A stretch of DNA of 64,000 bases from a bacterium 1XD42-54. Lineage in GTDB: Bacteria > Bacillota > Clostridia > Lachnospirales > Lachnospiraceae. Position numbers and translations under genes: made by a program. This document shows, piece by piece, positions 35,167-43,862 of the stretch (position 1 is the first letter of the stretch; every line of letters begins with the position of its first letter). The DNA is taken from positions 248,001-312,000 of the forward strand of contig RAZH01000002.1 of assembly GCA_003612585.1 (NCBI GenBank). Direction: 5' to 3'. The notes under the pieces are model-generated. The model did no database searches and was not told the origin of the DNA. It saw only the letters and a list, made by a program, of their open reading frames with translations.

Positions 35167-36102
35167 ATGATTCATATAGAAAATCTGGTAAAGCGATATG
35201 GGGAAGTGCTTGCTCTGGATCATCTGAATCTGGATATTACAGAGGGAGAAATATTTGGTCTGCTTGGCCCGAATGGGTCGGGTAAGACAACGGCGATTAA
35301 CTGTCTGCTTGCTCTGCTGAAATATGACAAAGGAGAGATTACTGTTTTCGGGGAGCCGATGCATCCGGACAGTTATGAGCAGAAGCGTCAGATTGGGATT
35401 GTTCCGCAGAATGTGGCTGTTTTTGAACAGATGTCCGTGTATGAAAATATTGATTATTTCTGTGGCCTTTATGTAAAAGAAAAACAGAAGAGGCGAGAGC
35501 TGGTGGAAGAGGCGATTGCATTTGTCGGTCTGGAGGATTATCGGAAGATGCTTCCGAGAAAGCTTTCCGGTGGACTTTTAAGGAGATTGAATATTGCCTG
35601 CGGAATCGCACATCAGCCGCGTTTGATTATCCTGGATGAACCGACGGTAGCGGTAGACCCGCAGAGCCGCAATAAAATTTTGGAGGGGATTGTCGCACTG
35701 AATAAAAAGGGTTCGACCATTATCTATACCTCGCACTATATGGAAGAGGTGGAGCAGATCTGTACAAGGATAGTTATTATGGACCATGGCAGGTGCATTG
35801 CTTCCGGAACGAAAGAAGAATTGAAGCAGATGATTAAGACTGGAGAGACGATCTGCATTGAGGGGGTTATGCTTACAGACGGGCAGATCGAGGCGATTCG
35901 CGCTCTTCCGCATGTATTTCAGACTGACTATAAGCAGGAAGAAAGCCGGCTTGTGATCAAATGTACGAGTGCAAAGCATAACTTGATCCGCGTTCTGAAT
36001 TATTTGCAGCAGGAAGAAGTGCCATTTGGCCGTGTGTTCTCAGAATTACCGACACTGAACGACGTATTTCTGGAAATTACAGGAAAGGAACTTAGGGATT
36101 GA
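35167..36102 (+). CDS. ABC-2 exporter ATPase
   Basis: 311 residues of the drug/antibiotic-export ATPase family. Walker A is GPNGSGKTT, signature LSGGLLRRLNIACGI, Walker B LIILDEPTVAVD, and the switch His is in TSHYMEEVEQ. An extra C-terminal domain of about 90 residues (GVMLTDGQIEAIRALP...LPTLNDVFLEITGKEL) is usual in this family. GGGAGGAATCAAT precedes the ATG. First gene of a three-gene export operon. Confidence 0.95.
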   Translation: MIHIENLVKRYGEVLALDHLNLDITEGEIFGLLGPNGSGKTTAINCLLALLKYDKGEITVFGEPMHPDSYEQKRQIGIVPQNVAVFEQMSVYENIDYFCGLYVKEKQKRRELVEEAIAFVGLEDYRKMLPRKLSGGLLRRLNIACGIAHQPRLIILDEPTVAVDPQSRNKILEGIVALNKKGSTIIYTSHYMEEVEQICTRIVIMDHGRCIASGTKEELKQMIKTGETICIEGVMLTDGQIEAIRALPHVFQTDYKQEESRLVIKCTSAKHNLIRVLNYLQQEEVPFGRVFSELPTLNDVFLEITGKELRD

Positions 36103-36164
36103 TTTTCAGGAATGATATTCTGGAATTATCAGAAATGAATTTAGAAATTAGCAGGAGGAAAATC

Positions 36165-37271
36165 GTGAAACATTTATATAAGTATAATCTGTTGCAAATT
36201 CTGCGCAGGTGGGACGATCTGTTCTGGGCATTGATTTTTCCGATTATTATGGCAACGTTGTTTTATGCGACCTTTGGGTCCAGCACGATCGACAATATGA
36301 AAGCGATTCCGGTTGCGTGTGTCCATGGGGAAAATATAGCTTTTGAAACTTTTTTGAACGAGATGGACGGCGAGATGCTGGAAGCAGAATGGATGGATGA
36401 GGAAGAAGCACGGAAAGCGCTGGAGACGGGAAAGGTAAGCGGCATTTTTTTCGCAAAGACAGAGCCTTCTCTGACTGTAAGCAGCGCACAGATGAATGAG
36501 AGTATTCTTGGAACGCTTTTACAGACGTATCTCCAGAATCAGAAACTTATGGAGGATATCAGGGATTCAAATCCTATCGGATTGCTGGGAGCAATCGGTT
36601 CTCTGACGGATTACAAAGAGCTGGTGGAGCCGGTGAGTACCGGAGGGCGAACAATGGATGGTTCCATCACATACTTTTTTGCCCTGGTCGGTATGGCCTG
36701 TCTGTTTGGTGCGTTTCCAGGTGTAACGGCGGCAATGCAGCTGCGCGCTGATCAGTCGGCTCTGGCAGCAAGACGCAGTATTGTACCGCTGCACCGGTTA
36801 CACATGGTAATCAGCGAAATGCTTTCTGTGTTTGCAGTACAGTTTGTAAATATCTGTTTGTTGCTTTTGTATATGCGTTTTATTTTGCATATTTCATTTG
36901 GGCCCAAATGGCCGCTGCTCCTTCCGATTTGTATTCTGGGAAGTATGACTGGTGTGGCTTACGGTATTTTTATAGGAAGTCTACGGATGGGAGAAGGAGC
37001 CAAAACTGGTCTGCTGGTAGGAAGCTCGTTGCTTATGAGTTTTCTGGCCGGTATGATGATGGGAAATATGAAGGATATCATTGAACATATCTGTCCGATT
37101 ATAAACAGACTGAATCCGGCGGCGCTGATCTCAGATGCATTTTACAGCATTTCCATTTATGAAAATCCGGCAAGATACGGAAGAAGCCTGATTCTTTTGG
37201 CTGTATTTACGGCAGTACTTGTGCTGGCCAGCTTTGTAAAATTGAGGAGGGAACGGTATGACAGTCTTTAA
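36165..37271 (+). CDS. ABC-2 exporter permease 1
   Basis: 368 residues: an N-terminal helix (DLFWALIFPIIMATLFYATF), a large extracellular domain (about residues 45-175) and five helices at the end, the ABC2_membrane_3 plan. GTG 36165 is preferred because AGGAGG at 36153-36158 precedes it at ideal spacing; the frame continues upstream to a TTG at 36099 that overlaps the ATPase gene. It overlaps permease 2 by 14 bases. Confidence 0.85.
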   Translation: MKHLYKYNLLQILRRWDDLFWALIFPIIMATLFYATFGSSTIDNMKAIPVACVHGENIAFETFLNEMDGEMLEAEWMDEEEARKALETGKVSGIFFAKTEPSLTVSSAQMNESILGTLLQTYLQNQKLMEDIRDSNPIGLLGAIGSLTDYKELVEPVSTGGRTMDGSITYFFALVGMACLFGAFPGVTAAMQLRADQSALAARRSIVPLHRLHMVISEMLSVFAVQFVNICLLLLYMRFILHISFGPKWPLLLPICILGSMTGVAYGIFIGSLRMGEGAKTGLLVGSSLLMSFLAGMMMGNMKDIIEHICPIINRLNPAALISDAFYSISIYENPARYGRSLILLAVFTAVLVLASFVKLRRERYDSL

Positions 37272-38421
37272 AGTATATTTTCTGATCATCCGGCGGAATT
37301 TTGCTGCGATTCTGATGTATATCGGTATTTTTGCCGGGATTGCAGTGGCGATACAGGCATCGTTTCAAAATTTGGGAATGACAGAAGGGTTTTCCGCGAT
37401 GAAGCTGGATGTGGCAGTAATTGACCGGGGCGGCGGCATATTGTCTGAGGCGCTTCAGGAGGTACTTGGTATACAGCATGATCTGGTCACTGTTGCAGAT
37501 GATGAACAGGTGATTCAGGAAGAGCTGTACTATGGAAATGTAAAATATGTCCTGATTGTACAGGATGAAGCGATGGAAAAGTTGCAGGCAGGAAAACAGG
37601 CAGTACAGAGTATTACAGTACCGGGAACCATTGCAGCTTATTATGTGGAAGCACAGGTCAATGCGTTTTTGAATGAGATCCGGACAGCGCTGGCCGGAGG
37701 ATTTTCACCGGAAGAGGCGTGCCAGGAGGCAGTGGCCCTTGCAAACCTTTCTGTGGATGTGAAGCTTGTGGATAAAAACGGAAACGCCGGAATCAGAGAG
37801 AACTATAACTATTATTTTGCATATATGCCCTATGCGTTTATGGGAGCAGCGATCATGTCGCTCAGCATTGTCATTATGGAACTGAAAAAGAAGGATATCC
37901 GGCGCCGTATGCAGAGTTCCGCAGTTCCTTTTTTGACACAGAACCTTGTCGCACTTATTTCGTTTGCCGTGCTGGGGGCCGTTATTTGGGGGATTTGCAT
38001 GGTCATTCAGACCTTCCTGTATCGAGGCGGTGTTTTTTTCAGCAATCATACAGGGTATTACCTGCTGAACAGCATCGTATTTATGTTGGTGTCTCTGTCC
38101 CTGGCATATCTGACGGGAACTGTTTCCAATACGCCGACTGTGTTGAATGGAATGGCAAATGTGATTTCACTTGGATTTTGTTTCCTCGGCGGAATTTTTG
38201 TTCCGGTGGAGATGCTTGGAGAAAAAATTGAGAAAGTGTCCCGTTTTCTGCCGACATACTGGTATTCAAAAACCAACGGGCTGCTGGGCGACTACGGCGT
38301 GCTTGACGCAGGGCAGATCAAAAGCGTCTGGCTTGGGATCGCGATTCAGGTAGTATTTGCAGCAGCGTGTATCGCTGTGACGATGGCGATCAGGCAGAGG
38401 CAGCTTCAGGAGAAGGAATGA
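37258..38421 (+). CDS. ABC-2 exporter permease 2
   Basis: 387 residues with the same plan as permease 1: a first helix at about 14-34, an extracellular domain including AYYVEAQVNAFLNEI, and five C-terminal helices with YLTGTVSNTPTVLNGMANVISLGFCFLGGIFVPVEMLG. The two permeases probably form a heterodimer. The exported or detoxified compound is not known; control by the divergent two-component system is likely. Confidence 0.88.
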   Translation: MTVFKVYFLIIRRNFAAILMYIGIFAGIAVAIQASFQNLGMTEGFSAMKLDVAVIDRGGGILSEALQEVLGIQHDLVTVADDEQVIQEELYYGNVKYVLIVQDEAMEKLQAGKQAVQSITVPGTIAAYYVEAQVNAFLNEIRTALAGGFSPEEACQEAVALANLSVDVKLVDKNGNAGIRENYNYYFAYMPYAFMGAAIMSLSIVIMELKKKDIRRRMQSSAVPFLTQNLVALISFAVLGAVIWGICMVIQTFLYRGGVFFSNHTGYYLLNSIVFMLVSLSLAYLTGTVSNTPTVLNGMANVISLGFCFLGGIFVPVEMLGEKIEKVSRFLPTYWYSKTNGLLGDYGVLDAGQIKSVWLGIAIQVVFAAACIAVTMAIRQRQLQEKE

Positions 38422-38474
38422 TGTGCGTTTGAAAAAATTCTGAAAGATTTCGTGTTATTTCGGGGATTTTTTGC

Positions 38475-38502
38475 TTGACAAAAATGACGAAATTTGTATA
38501 AT
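38475..38502 (+). promoter_or_regulatory. Promoter of the polysaccharide locus
   Basis: Consensus TTGACA (38475-38480) and TATAAT (38497-38502), 16-base spacer, giving a leader of about 320 bases before rmlB. Confidence 0.75.
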
Positions 38503-38828
38503 GATAGGTGTACGAATGAGAATTTTGTCGCTTGTTGGTGACAGGGTTTTGTGTACAGAGGATGAGTTGGTTATATACGAATGATGAGTGAGGCGTGTCC
38601 GTAGGGATGCGCCTTAAATTTTATAAGTGAGTTGCGGGTATATATGCAAAAGCTACTAAATTTAAATCTTTCCGGAATACTTATGTATGAGTATATCGGT
38701 ACACTTGTTAGAAGATTAACAGGAAGGTTGAAATATGCATAGAAAAATGTTAAAATGAAGCATATTTTATTTTGGGTAATACAATTGGGAAACTTTGTAC
38801 TAAATAATATACAGTGGGAGATGTCAGA
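38503..38828 (+). promoter_or_regulatory. Long untranslated leader of rmlBC with stable hairpin
   Basis: No gene fits in this interval. AGGCGTGTCC (38591-38600), loop GTAG, GGATGCGCCT (38605-38614) form a 10-bp stem with two wobble pairs, followed by an A/T-rich tail without a clean T run. A long leader with a GC-rich hairpin ahead of a polysaccharide operon fits processive antitermination (LoaP/NusG-paralogue type) or attenuation; this is inference. Confidence 0.4.
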
Positions 38829-39854
38829 ATGAATAGAACAGTTATTGTAACAGGAGGAGCCGGGTTTATTGGAAGTAATTTTATATTTCATATGCTGAAA
38901 AAATATCTGGATTATCGTATTGTATGTCTGGACTGTTTGACATATGCCGGGAATATGTCAACATTAACTTCGATTATTGAGAATTCTAGATTTAGATTTG
39001 TAAGAGAAAGTATTACTGATAGAAAGTCGGTTTATAGGTTGTTTGAGGAAGAACAACCTGATATTGTTGTAAATTTTGCAGCTGAAAGCCATGTAGATCG
39101 GTCGATTGAAAATCCGGAAGTTTTTCTTGACACTAATATAAAGGGAACAGCGGTGTTAATGGATGCTTGCCGAAAATATGGTATTGAGCGTTACCATCAG
39201 GTGTCAACGGATGAAGTGTACGGGGATTTGCCATTAGACAGACCGGATTTGTTTTTCACAGAAGAAACCCCGATCCATACTTCAAGTCCGTATTCTTCTA
39301 GCAAGGCAGCAGCAGATTTGTTAGTGTTGGCATATTACCGGACATATGGTTTGCCTGTATCTATCACGCGTTGTTCTAATAATTATGGGCCATATCATTT
39401 TCCAGAAAAACTGATTCCATTGATGATAGCAAATGCTTTAGATGATAAGCCTCTTCCAGTTTACGGAAACGGAGAGAATATACGTGACTGGCTTTATGTA
39501 GAGGATCACTGTAAAGCAATTGACCTCGTAATTCATAAAGGACGTGTAGGTGAAGTGTATAATGTTGGCGGTCATAATGAGATGAGAAATATTGATATAG
39601 TGAGAATTATTTGCAGGGCTTTAAATAAGCCGGAGAGCCTGATTACTTATGTGACAGACAGAAAGGGGCACGATATGCGCTATGCAATTGATGCGACAAA
39701 AATCCACAGTGAACTGGGCTGGCTGCCAGAAACTAAATTTGAAGATGGGATAAAAAAGACAATACAGTGGTATCTTGAACACCAGGAGTGGTGGAAAACG
39801 ATCATTTCCGGTGAATATAAGAACTATTATAAAGAAATGTATGAGAATAGATAA
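38829..39854 (+). CDS. rmlB: dTDP-glucose 4,6-dehydratase
   Basis: 341 residues, extended short-chain dehydrogenase; second step of dTDP-L-rhamnose synthesis. NAD-binding TGGAGFIGSNF at the start, active-site Thr-Asp-Glu in STDEVYG, catalytic YSSSKAAAD, and RCSNNYGPYHFPEKLIP and NIRDWLYVEDHC for the sugar nucleotide. GGGAG lies 9 bases before ATG 38829. Followed 19 bases later by rmlC. Confidence 0.96.
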   Translation: MNRTVIVTGGAGFIGSNFIFHMLKKYLDYRIVCLDCLTYAGNMSTLTSIIENSRFRFVRESITDRKSVYRLFEEEQPDIVVNFAAESHVDRSIENPEVFLDTNIKGTAVLMDACRKYGIERYHQVSTDEVYGDLPLDRPDLFFTEETPIHTSSPYSSSKAAADLLVLAYYRTYGLPVSITRCSNNYGPYHFPEKLIPLMIANALDDKPLPVYGNGENIRDWLYVEDHCKAIDLVIHKGRVGEVYNVGGHNEMRNIDIVRIICRALNKPESLITYVTDRKGHDMRYAIDATKIHSELGWLPETKFEDGIKKTIQWYLEHQEWWKTIISGEYKNYYKEMYENR

Positions 39855-39873
39855 TTTCAGAAAGGGCGCAGAT

Positions 39874-40482
39874 ATGGGACAGATTAAAGTAGAGAAAAAT
39901 GTGGGTGGAATAGAAGGTTTATGCACGATTGAGCCGTCAGTGCATGGGGATAGCCGTGGATATTTTATGGAAACATATAATCAACAGGACATGTATAAGG
40001 CGGGATTTGATATGGCTTTTGTGCAGGATAACCAGTCCAGTTCGGCCAAAGGGGTGCTGCGTGGGCTCCATTTTCAAAAAAATTATCCTCAGGGGAAATT
40101 AGTGAGGGTCATTAAAGGAACCGTTTTTGATGTTGCGGTTGATCTTAGACGCAGTTCAAGTACTTATGGAAAATGGTTTGGAATAGAGCTGTCAGAGCAG
40201 AATAAAAAACAGTTTTATATACCTCAAGGATTTGCACATGGGTTCCTTGTTTTGAGCGATGTGGCTGAATTTTGCTATAAATGTACAGACTTTTACCACC
40301 CGGGAGATGAAAGTGGGTTGGCATGGAATGATCCAGAGATAGGTATTATCTGGCCAGGACTCAAAGGTGCATATAATGGAACGGCATTGAGCGATGGATA
40401 TCAGCTGGAAGATGGAACGACGCTTGTGATGAGTGACAAAGATCAAAATTGGAAAGGGCTGAAAGAAACATTCAGTTTTTGA
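39874..40482 (+). CDS. rmlC: dTDP-4-dehydrorhamnose 3,5-epimerase
   Basis: 202 residues, cupin fold; third step of dTDP-L-rhamnose synthesis. Catalytic His in GVLRGLHFQ, and IPQGFAHGFLVLSD and the Tyr in CTDFYHPGDESGLAWNDPEI complete the active site. AAAGGGCG precedes ATG 39874; the longer frame from 39775 is the overlap with rmlB. A terminator follows, so rmlBC may form its own unit. Confidence 0.95.
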   Translation: MGQIKVEKNVGGIEGLCTIEPSVHGDSRGYFMETYNQQDMYKAGFDMAFVQDNQSSSAKGVLRGLHFQKNYPQGKLVRVIKGTVFDVAVDLRRSSSTYGKWFGIELSEQNKKQFYIPQGFAHGFLVLSDVAEFCYKCTDFYHPGDESGLAWNDPEIGIIWPGLKGAYNGTALSDGYQLEDGTTLVMSDKDQNWKGLKETFSF

Positions 40483-40496
40483 TTTTTAGAAACCCG

Positions 40497-40533
40497 AAGG
40501 AGCAGAGCGTGTTTTGCATGCATTGCTCCTTTT
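40497..40533 (+). terminator. Terminator after rmlC
   Basis: AAGGAGCA (40497-40504) pairs with TGCTCCTT (40524-40531), then T-rich sequence. It separates rmlBC from the glycosyltransferase genes. Confidence 0.7.
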
Positions 40534-40654
40534 ATTAGCTAGGTATATACACAGTACTGTACTTGCCTTCGTCAGGAGGATGATATAATCAATTTTATTT
40601 TTGAAGTAGGCTACTAGTACAATATAAAACAAATAAATAGGCCAATATCTATGA

Positions 40655-41045
40655 TTTCTAGTGAGAGAAAAGCATACATTAGATGACTTCATAGATTTCC
40701 TCAAAATTCTGAATAAAAAATATCGGGAAGGCGATATGAACAGAAATTATACTGGATAGTCATTCTGTTCATACAAGTAAAAAGATAAAGGTTTTTCTTG
40801 ATATAATACCAGGACGTTTTGTTTTTGTATTTACACTAAAGCATGGATCATGTTTAAACATGATCGAAGGCTTTTTTGGAAAGATGACACGATAAATGCT
40901 CAAAAGTATCAGAGTATCGACAAAGCAGTACCTTATTTATCGCCTCTACAAGTATTTTGATGAAGTAAATGAGGTTCTGGTTGTCTATCGCTGGCAATAC
41001 AAAATGGTCGATTTCAGTAGGTATACTATTGGTCTAGCTAATTAA
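40655..41045 (+). pseudogene. IS630-type transposase remnant
   Basis: From 40743 one frame reads EIILDSHSVHTSKKIKVFL, then RFVFVFTLKHGSCLNMIEGFF, then GKMTR, a TAA at 40893, and ML-KSIRVSTKQYLIYRLYKYFDEVNEV...YRWQYKM. This is the C-terminal catalytic half of an IS630-family DDE transposase (D in LDSH, E in NMIE). About 25 more codons (LVREKHTLDDFIDFLKIL) lie upstream in another frame, so there is also a frameshift near 40740. The N-terminal half and clear end repeats are missing. It fills the gap between rmlC and the glycosyltransferases. Confidence 0.75.
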
Positions 41046-41070
41046 TATACGATCTACTAGGGGGGAAACG

Positions 41071-41775
41071 GTGAAAATACTGATACTTATTCCTGCATAT
41101 AATGAGGCCGAAAATATAGAGCGTGTCGTAGATAATTTGATTGAAAACTATCTTGATTATGATTATGTGATTATTAATGACGGCTCTACCGATACCACAA
41201 GAAAGATCTGCGCAAAAAAAGATTATAATTTACTTGATTTGCCTGTCAATGTAGGACTATCAGGGGCTATTCGCAGCGGCATGCGGTATGCAAATTATTA
41301 TGGCTACGATTATGTGGTTCAGCTGGACGGAGATGGGCAACACGATCCGAAGTATATTGCTGATATGCAGGCAAAGATGCAAGAGACAGGATGTGATATT
41401 GTAATTGGATCGAGGTTTAAAATAAAGAAAAAGCCATTTACGTTTCGGATGTTTGGAAGCCAGATGTTGACAGCGGCAATCTGGATTACAACTGGAGGAA
41501 AATATATTGGAGATGTTACATCGGGAATGCGTCTGTTTAACAAAAAGATGATTAAGAGATTTGGATATGATATGCATTATAGCCCGGAGCCGGATACGTT
41601 GGCATATTTGTTAAACTGTGGTGTTAGAATAGAGGAAGTGCAGGTAAATATGCATGATCGAATTGCAGGAGTCAGCTACCTGAATTTTAAAAGTTCTGTT
41701 TGGTATATGATGAAAATGCTGTTTTCTATCCTGATTTTTCAATGGGTGAGAATTCGCGTAAAGGAGGCAAACTGA
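41071..41775 (+). CDS. GT2 glycosyltransferase, polyprenyl-phosphate sugar synthase-like
   Basis: 234 residues of the dolichol-phosphate-mannose-synthase-like GT2 group, with IPAYNEAENIERVVDNL, INDGSTD and LDGDGQHDPKYI as metal and sugar-nucleotide motifs, and the later GSRFK and VTSGMRLFNKK. No C-terminal membrane helices, so it relies on a partner. GTG 41071 follows GGGGGG at close spacing. Its stop overlaps the start of a DUF2304 gene. The pair resembles WpsA/WpsB of the lactococcal pellicle locus, which make a lipid-linked sugar for later decoration; the parallel is from memory. Confidence 0.85.
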   Translation: MKILILIPAYNEAENIERVVDNLIENYLDYDYVIINDGSTDTTRKICAKKDYNLLDLPVNVGLSGAIRSGMRYANYYGYDYVVQLDGDGQHDPKYIADMQAKMQETGCDIVIGSRFKIKKKPFTFRMFGSQMLTAAIWITTGGKYIGDVTSGMRLFNKKMIKRFGYDMHYSPEPDTLAYLLNCGVRIEEVQVNMHDRIAGVSYLNFKSSVWYMMKMLFSILIFQWVRIRVKEAN

Positions 41776-42185
41776 TGTCGTTTACTCTTCAGGTTATATT
41801 AATTGCAGCAGCAGTTACTACCGTGGTTTGGATATTGCGGAACATCAGAAAATTCAGGGTGAAAATGGAGGATGCAATATTCTGGACTTTTTTTGCAGCA
41901 ATTTTGCTTGTACTGGCTCTTTTTCCGGAAATATCTTATAGGCTAAGCAGTATATTAGGCGTTATATCCCCGGCAAATTTAATTTTTGTTATTGTGATTT
42001 TTTTATTGGTTGAGAAAATATTTACATTGTCTATTATAGTTTCACAACTAGAGGATAAAATTGCAGTATTATCAGCAGAGCTGGCACTTCGTACCCATTC
42101 AGCAGAGCAAAAGCTGGCTAGGAAAGAAATAAATAAAGATGAATTTATAAAGATAGAAACTGAAAAGGTAAGTCAGGTAGAATAG
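41775..42185 (+). CDS. DUF2304 membrane protein
   Basis: 136 residues with three membrane helices (about 3-21, 35-52, 66-86) and a charged cytoplasmic coiled tail (SQLEDKIAVLSAELALRTH). I recognise the DUF2304 family, which is nearly always found after a dolichol-phosphate-mannose-synthase-like GT2, as here (TGATG overlap). It probably anchors or activates that enzyme at the membrane. ATG 41775 is preferred over the longer frame, which runs through the upstream gene. Confidence 0.85.
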   Translation: MSFTLQVILIAAAVTTVVWILRNIRKFRVKMEDAIFWTFFAAILLVLALFPEISYRLSSILGVISPANLIFVIVIFLLVEKIFTLSIIVSQLEDKIAVLSAELALRTHSAEQKLARKEINKDEFIKIETEKVSQVE

Positions 42186-42186
42186 T

Positions 42187-42990
42187 ATGGATATACAATG
42201 TAAAATTAGCCATGCATTTGTGATTTGTGCATACGGGAAAAGTCCATATTTAGAGGAATGTATCCAGTCATTACAAGGCCAGAAACTAAAAAGTGAGATC
42301 ATGATTGCGACATCTACTCCCAATGATAACATATATGCATTAGCCAAGAAGTACTCTCTTCCTGTTGTAGTAAATCATGGGGAAAAAGGTTTGGCTGGTG
42401 ACTGGAATTTTGCATTGGGATTGCCGAGCACAGACTTGGTTACATTGGCCCATCAAGATGATATATATCAGGAAAGATATACGGATAATATTGTAAAGGC
42501 TTTTCAGGAGAATAAGGATGCTATTATATTGTTTACGGATTATAGCGAATTGCGGAGCGGGCAGAATGTAAAAAGCAACCGGCTTCTACGTGTGAAAAGA
42601 ATATTACTCTTTCCGCTCAGATGGAAATTATGCAGAAAGAGTAAATTTGTCAGAAGAAGGATATTGTCAATGGGCTCAGCTATCTGTTGTCCATCTGTGG
42701 CGGTGGTAAAAAATAGGATTTCCGAGCCTCTATTTGAAAACAACATGAAAAGCAATATTGATTGGCAGGCGTGGGAGAAACTTTCAAAAGAGCGTGGAGC
42801 ATTTGTATATTTGCCGGAACAGTTGATGCAGCATCGAATACACGAAGGGTCTACTACATCTGAGTTGCTTGCACAGGCAGCTAGAAGGGAAGAAGATATT
42901 TACATGTATCGAAAATTTTGGCCAGATCCAATTGCTGAATTTATCGAATTGTTTTACAGAATAAATGAAAAATCAAATCAACTTAAATAA
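42187..42990 (+). CDS. GT2 glycosyltransferase
   Basis: 267 residues, GT-A fold. SHAFVICAYGKSPYLEECIQSL opens the domain; LVTLAHQDDIYQERY holds the metal-binding acidic residues where most GT2 enzymes show DxD. It has a basic patch (RVKRILLFPLRWKLCRKSKFVRRR) that may contact membrane or nucleotide. Acceptor and donor unknown. It begins one base after the DUF2304 stop. Confidence 0.75.
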   Translation: MDIQCKISHAFVICAYGKSPYLEECIQSLQGQKLKSEIMIATSTPNDNIYALAKKYSLPVVVNHGEKGLAGDWNFALGLPSTDLVTLAHQDDIYQERYTDNIVKAFQENKDAIILFTDYSELRSGQNVKSNRLLRVKRILLFPLRWKLCRKSKFVRRRILSMGSAICCPSVAVVKNRISEPLFENNMKSNIDWQAWEKLSKERGAFVYLPEQLMQHRIHEGSTTSELLAQAARREEDIYMYRKFWPDPIAEFIELFYRINEKSNQLK

Positions 42991-43001
42991 ATGAGGTGAT
43001 T

Positions 43002-43862
43002 ATGCGCGAAGATATAGCAGCTGGGATTGTATTGTTTAATCCGAATCTTGAAAGGCTGGAACAAAACCTTAAGGCTGTCAGTGGACAGGTTTTAAAAATT
43101 TTTTTGATTGATAATGGTTCTGAAAATATACATGGAATTCAGCAGCTTCTTCAGGAATATTCTGTTTGCAGGCTCTTAAGAAACGAGATAAACAAAGGGG
43201 TAGCAGTTGCATTGAATCAATTGATGAAAGAGGCTGAAAACAACGGATATACCTGGCTTTTGACTCTGGATGACGATTCTGTCTGTGAGAATGGTTTGGT
43301 GCAGAAACTCAGTGCTTTTACGGAACGGCCTGATGTGGGAATTATCTGTGCAGACGCGACAGACGATTCCATGACTAATTCTGGGAGCGTGAATAAACAT
43401 TCCATACGTTCTGAAAAGGATGGCTGTGAATGCGTAGAGAGTTGTATCACAGCAGGATCTTTAACAAGTATCAGAGCCTGGAAGACGATTGGTGGATTTG
43501 ATGAACGTATGTTTATTGATTTTGTTGATGTCGAATATTGTACCAGACTACGAACATACGGTTATCAAATATGGAAGGTCGCAGGAACAAAGGTTCATCA
43601 GCAGTATGGGAATATTAGCGGTCATTTTCACTTTTTGGGAAAAATGTATTATCTTTTCAATTATCCGCCAATTCGGATTTATTATTCCGTACGTAATCAG
43701 ATTTACTATTTGAAGAAGCATGGTAAAGTAATCTGTAAATCCAGGCAACTTTTCTTTTTGGTCGGCTATGTTGGAAAAAGGATTATATTTGAAAAAGACA
43801 GATATAAAAGCCTTTGCGCAGTTATCAGAGGAGTGAAAGATGGAATTAGAATGCGGGTATGA
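43002..43862 (+). CDS. GT2 glycosyltransferase, rhamnosyltransferase-like
   Basis: 286 residues resembling RfbF/RgpA-side rhamnosyltransferases: AAGIVLFNPNLERLEQNLKAV, FLIDNGS, LTLDDDSVCENGLV and FIDFVDVEYCTRLR. GAGG stands 5 bases before ATG 43002 (GTG 42996 has no site). With rmlBC nearby, dTDP-rhamnose is a reasonable donor, but the sequence does not prove it. Overlaps the next gene by 23 bases. Confidence 0.8.
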   Translation: MREDIAAGIVLFNPNLERLEQNLKAVSGQVLKIFLIDNGSENIHGIQQLLQEYSVCRLLRNEINKGVAVALNQLMKEAENNGYTWLLTLDDDSVCENGLVQKLSAFTERPDVGIICADATDDSMTNSGSVNKHSIRSEKDGCECVESCITAGSLTSIRAWKTIGGFDERMFIDFVDVEYCTRLRTYGYQIWKVAGTKVHQQYGNISGHFHFLGKMYYLFNYPPIRIYYSVRNQIYYLKKHGKVICKSRQLFFLVGYVGKRIIFEKDRYKSLCAVIRGVKDGIRMRV

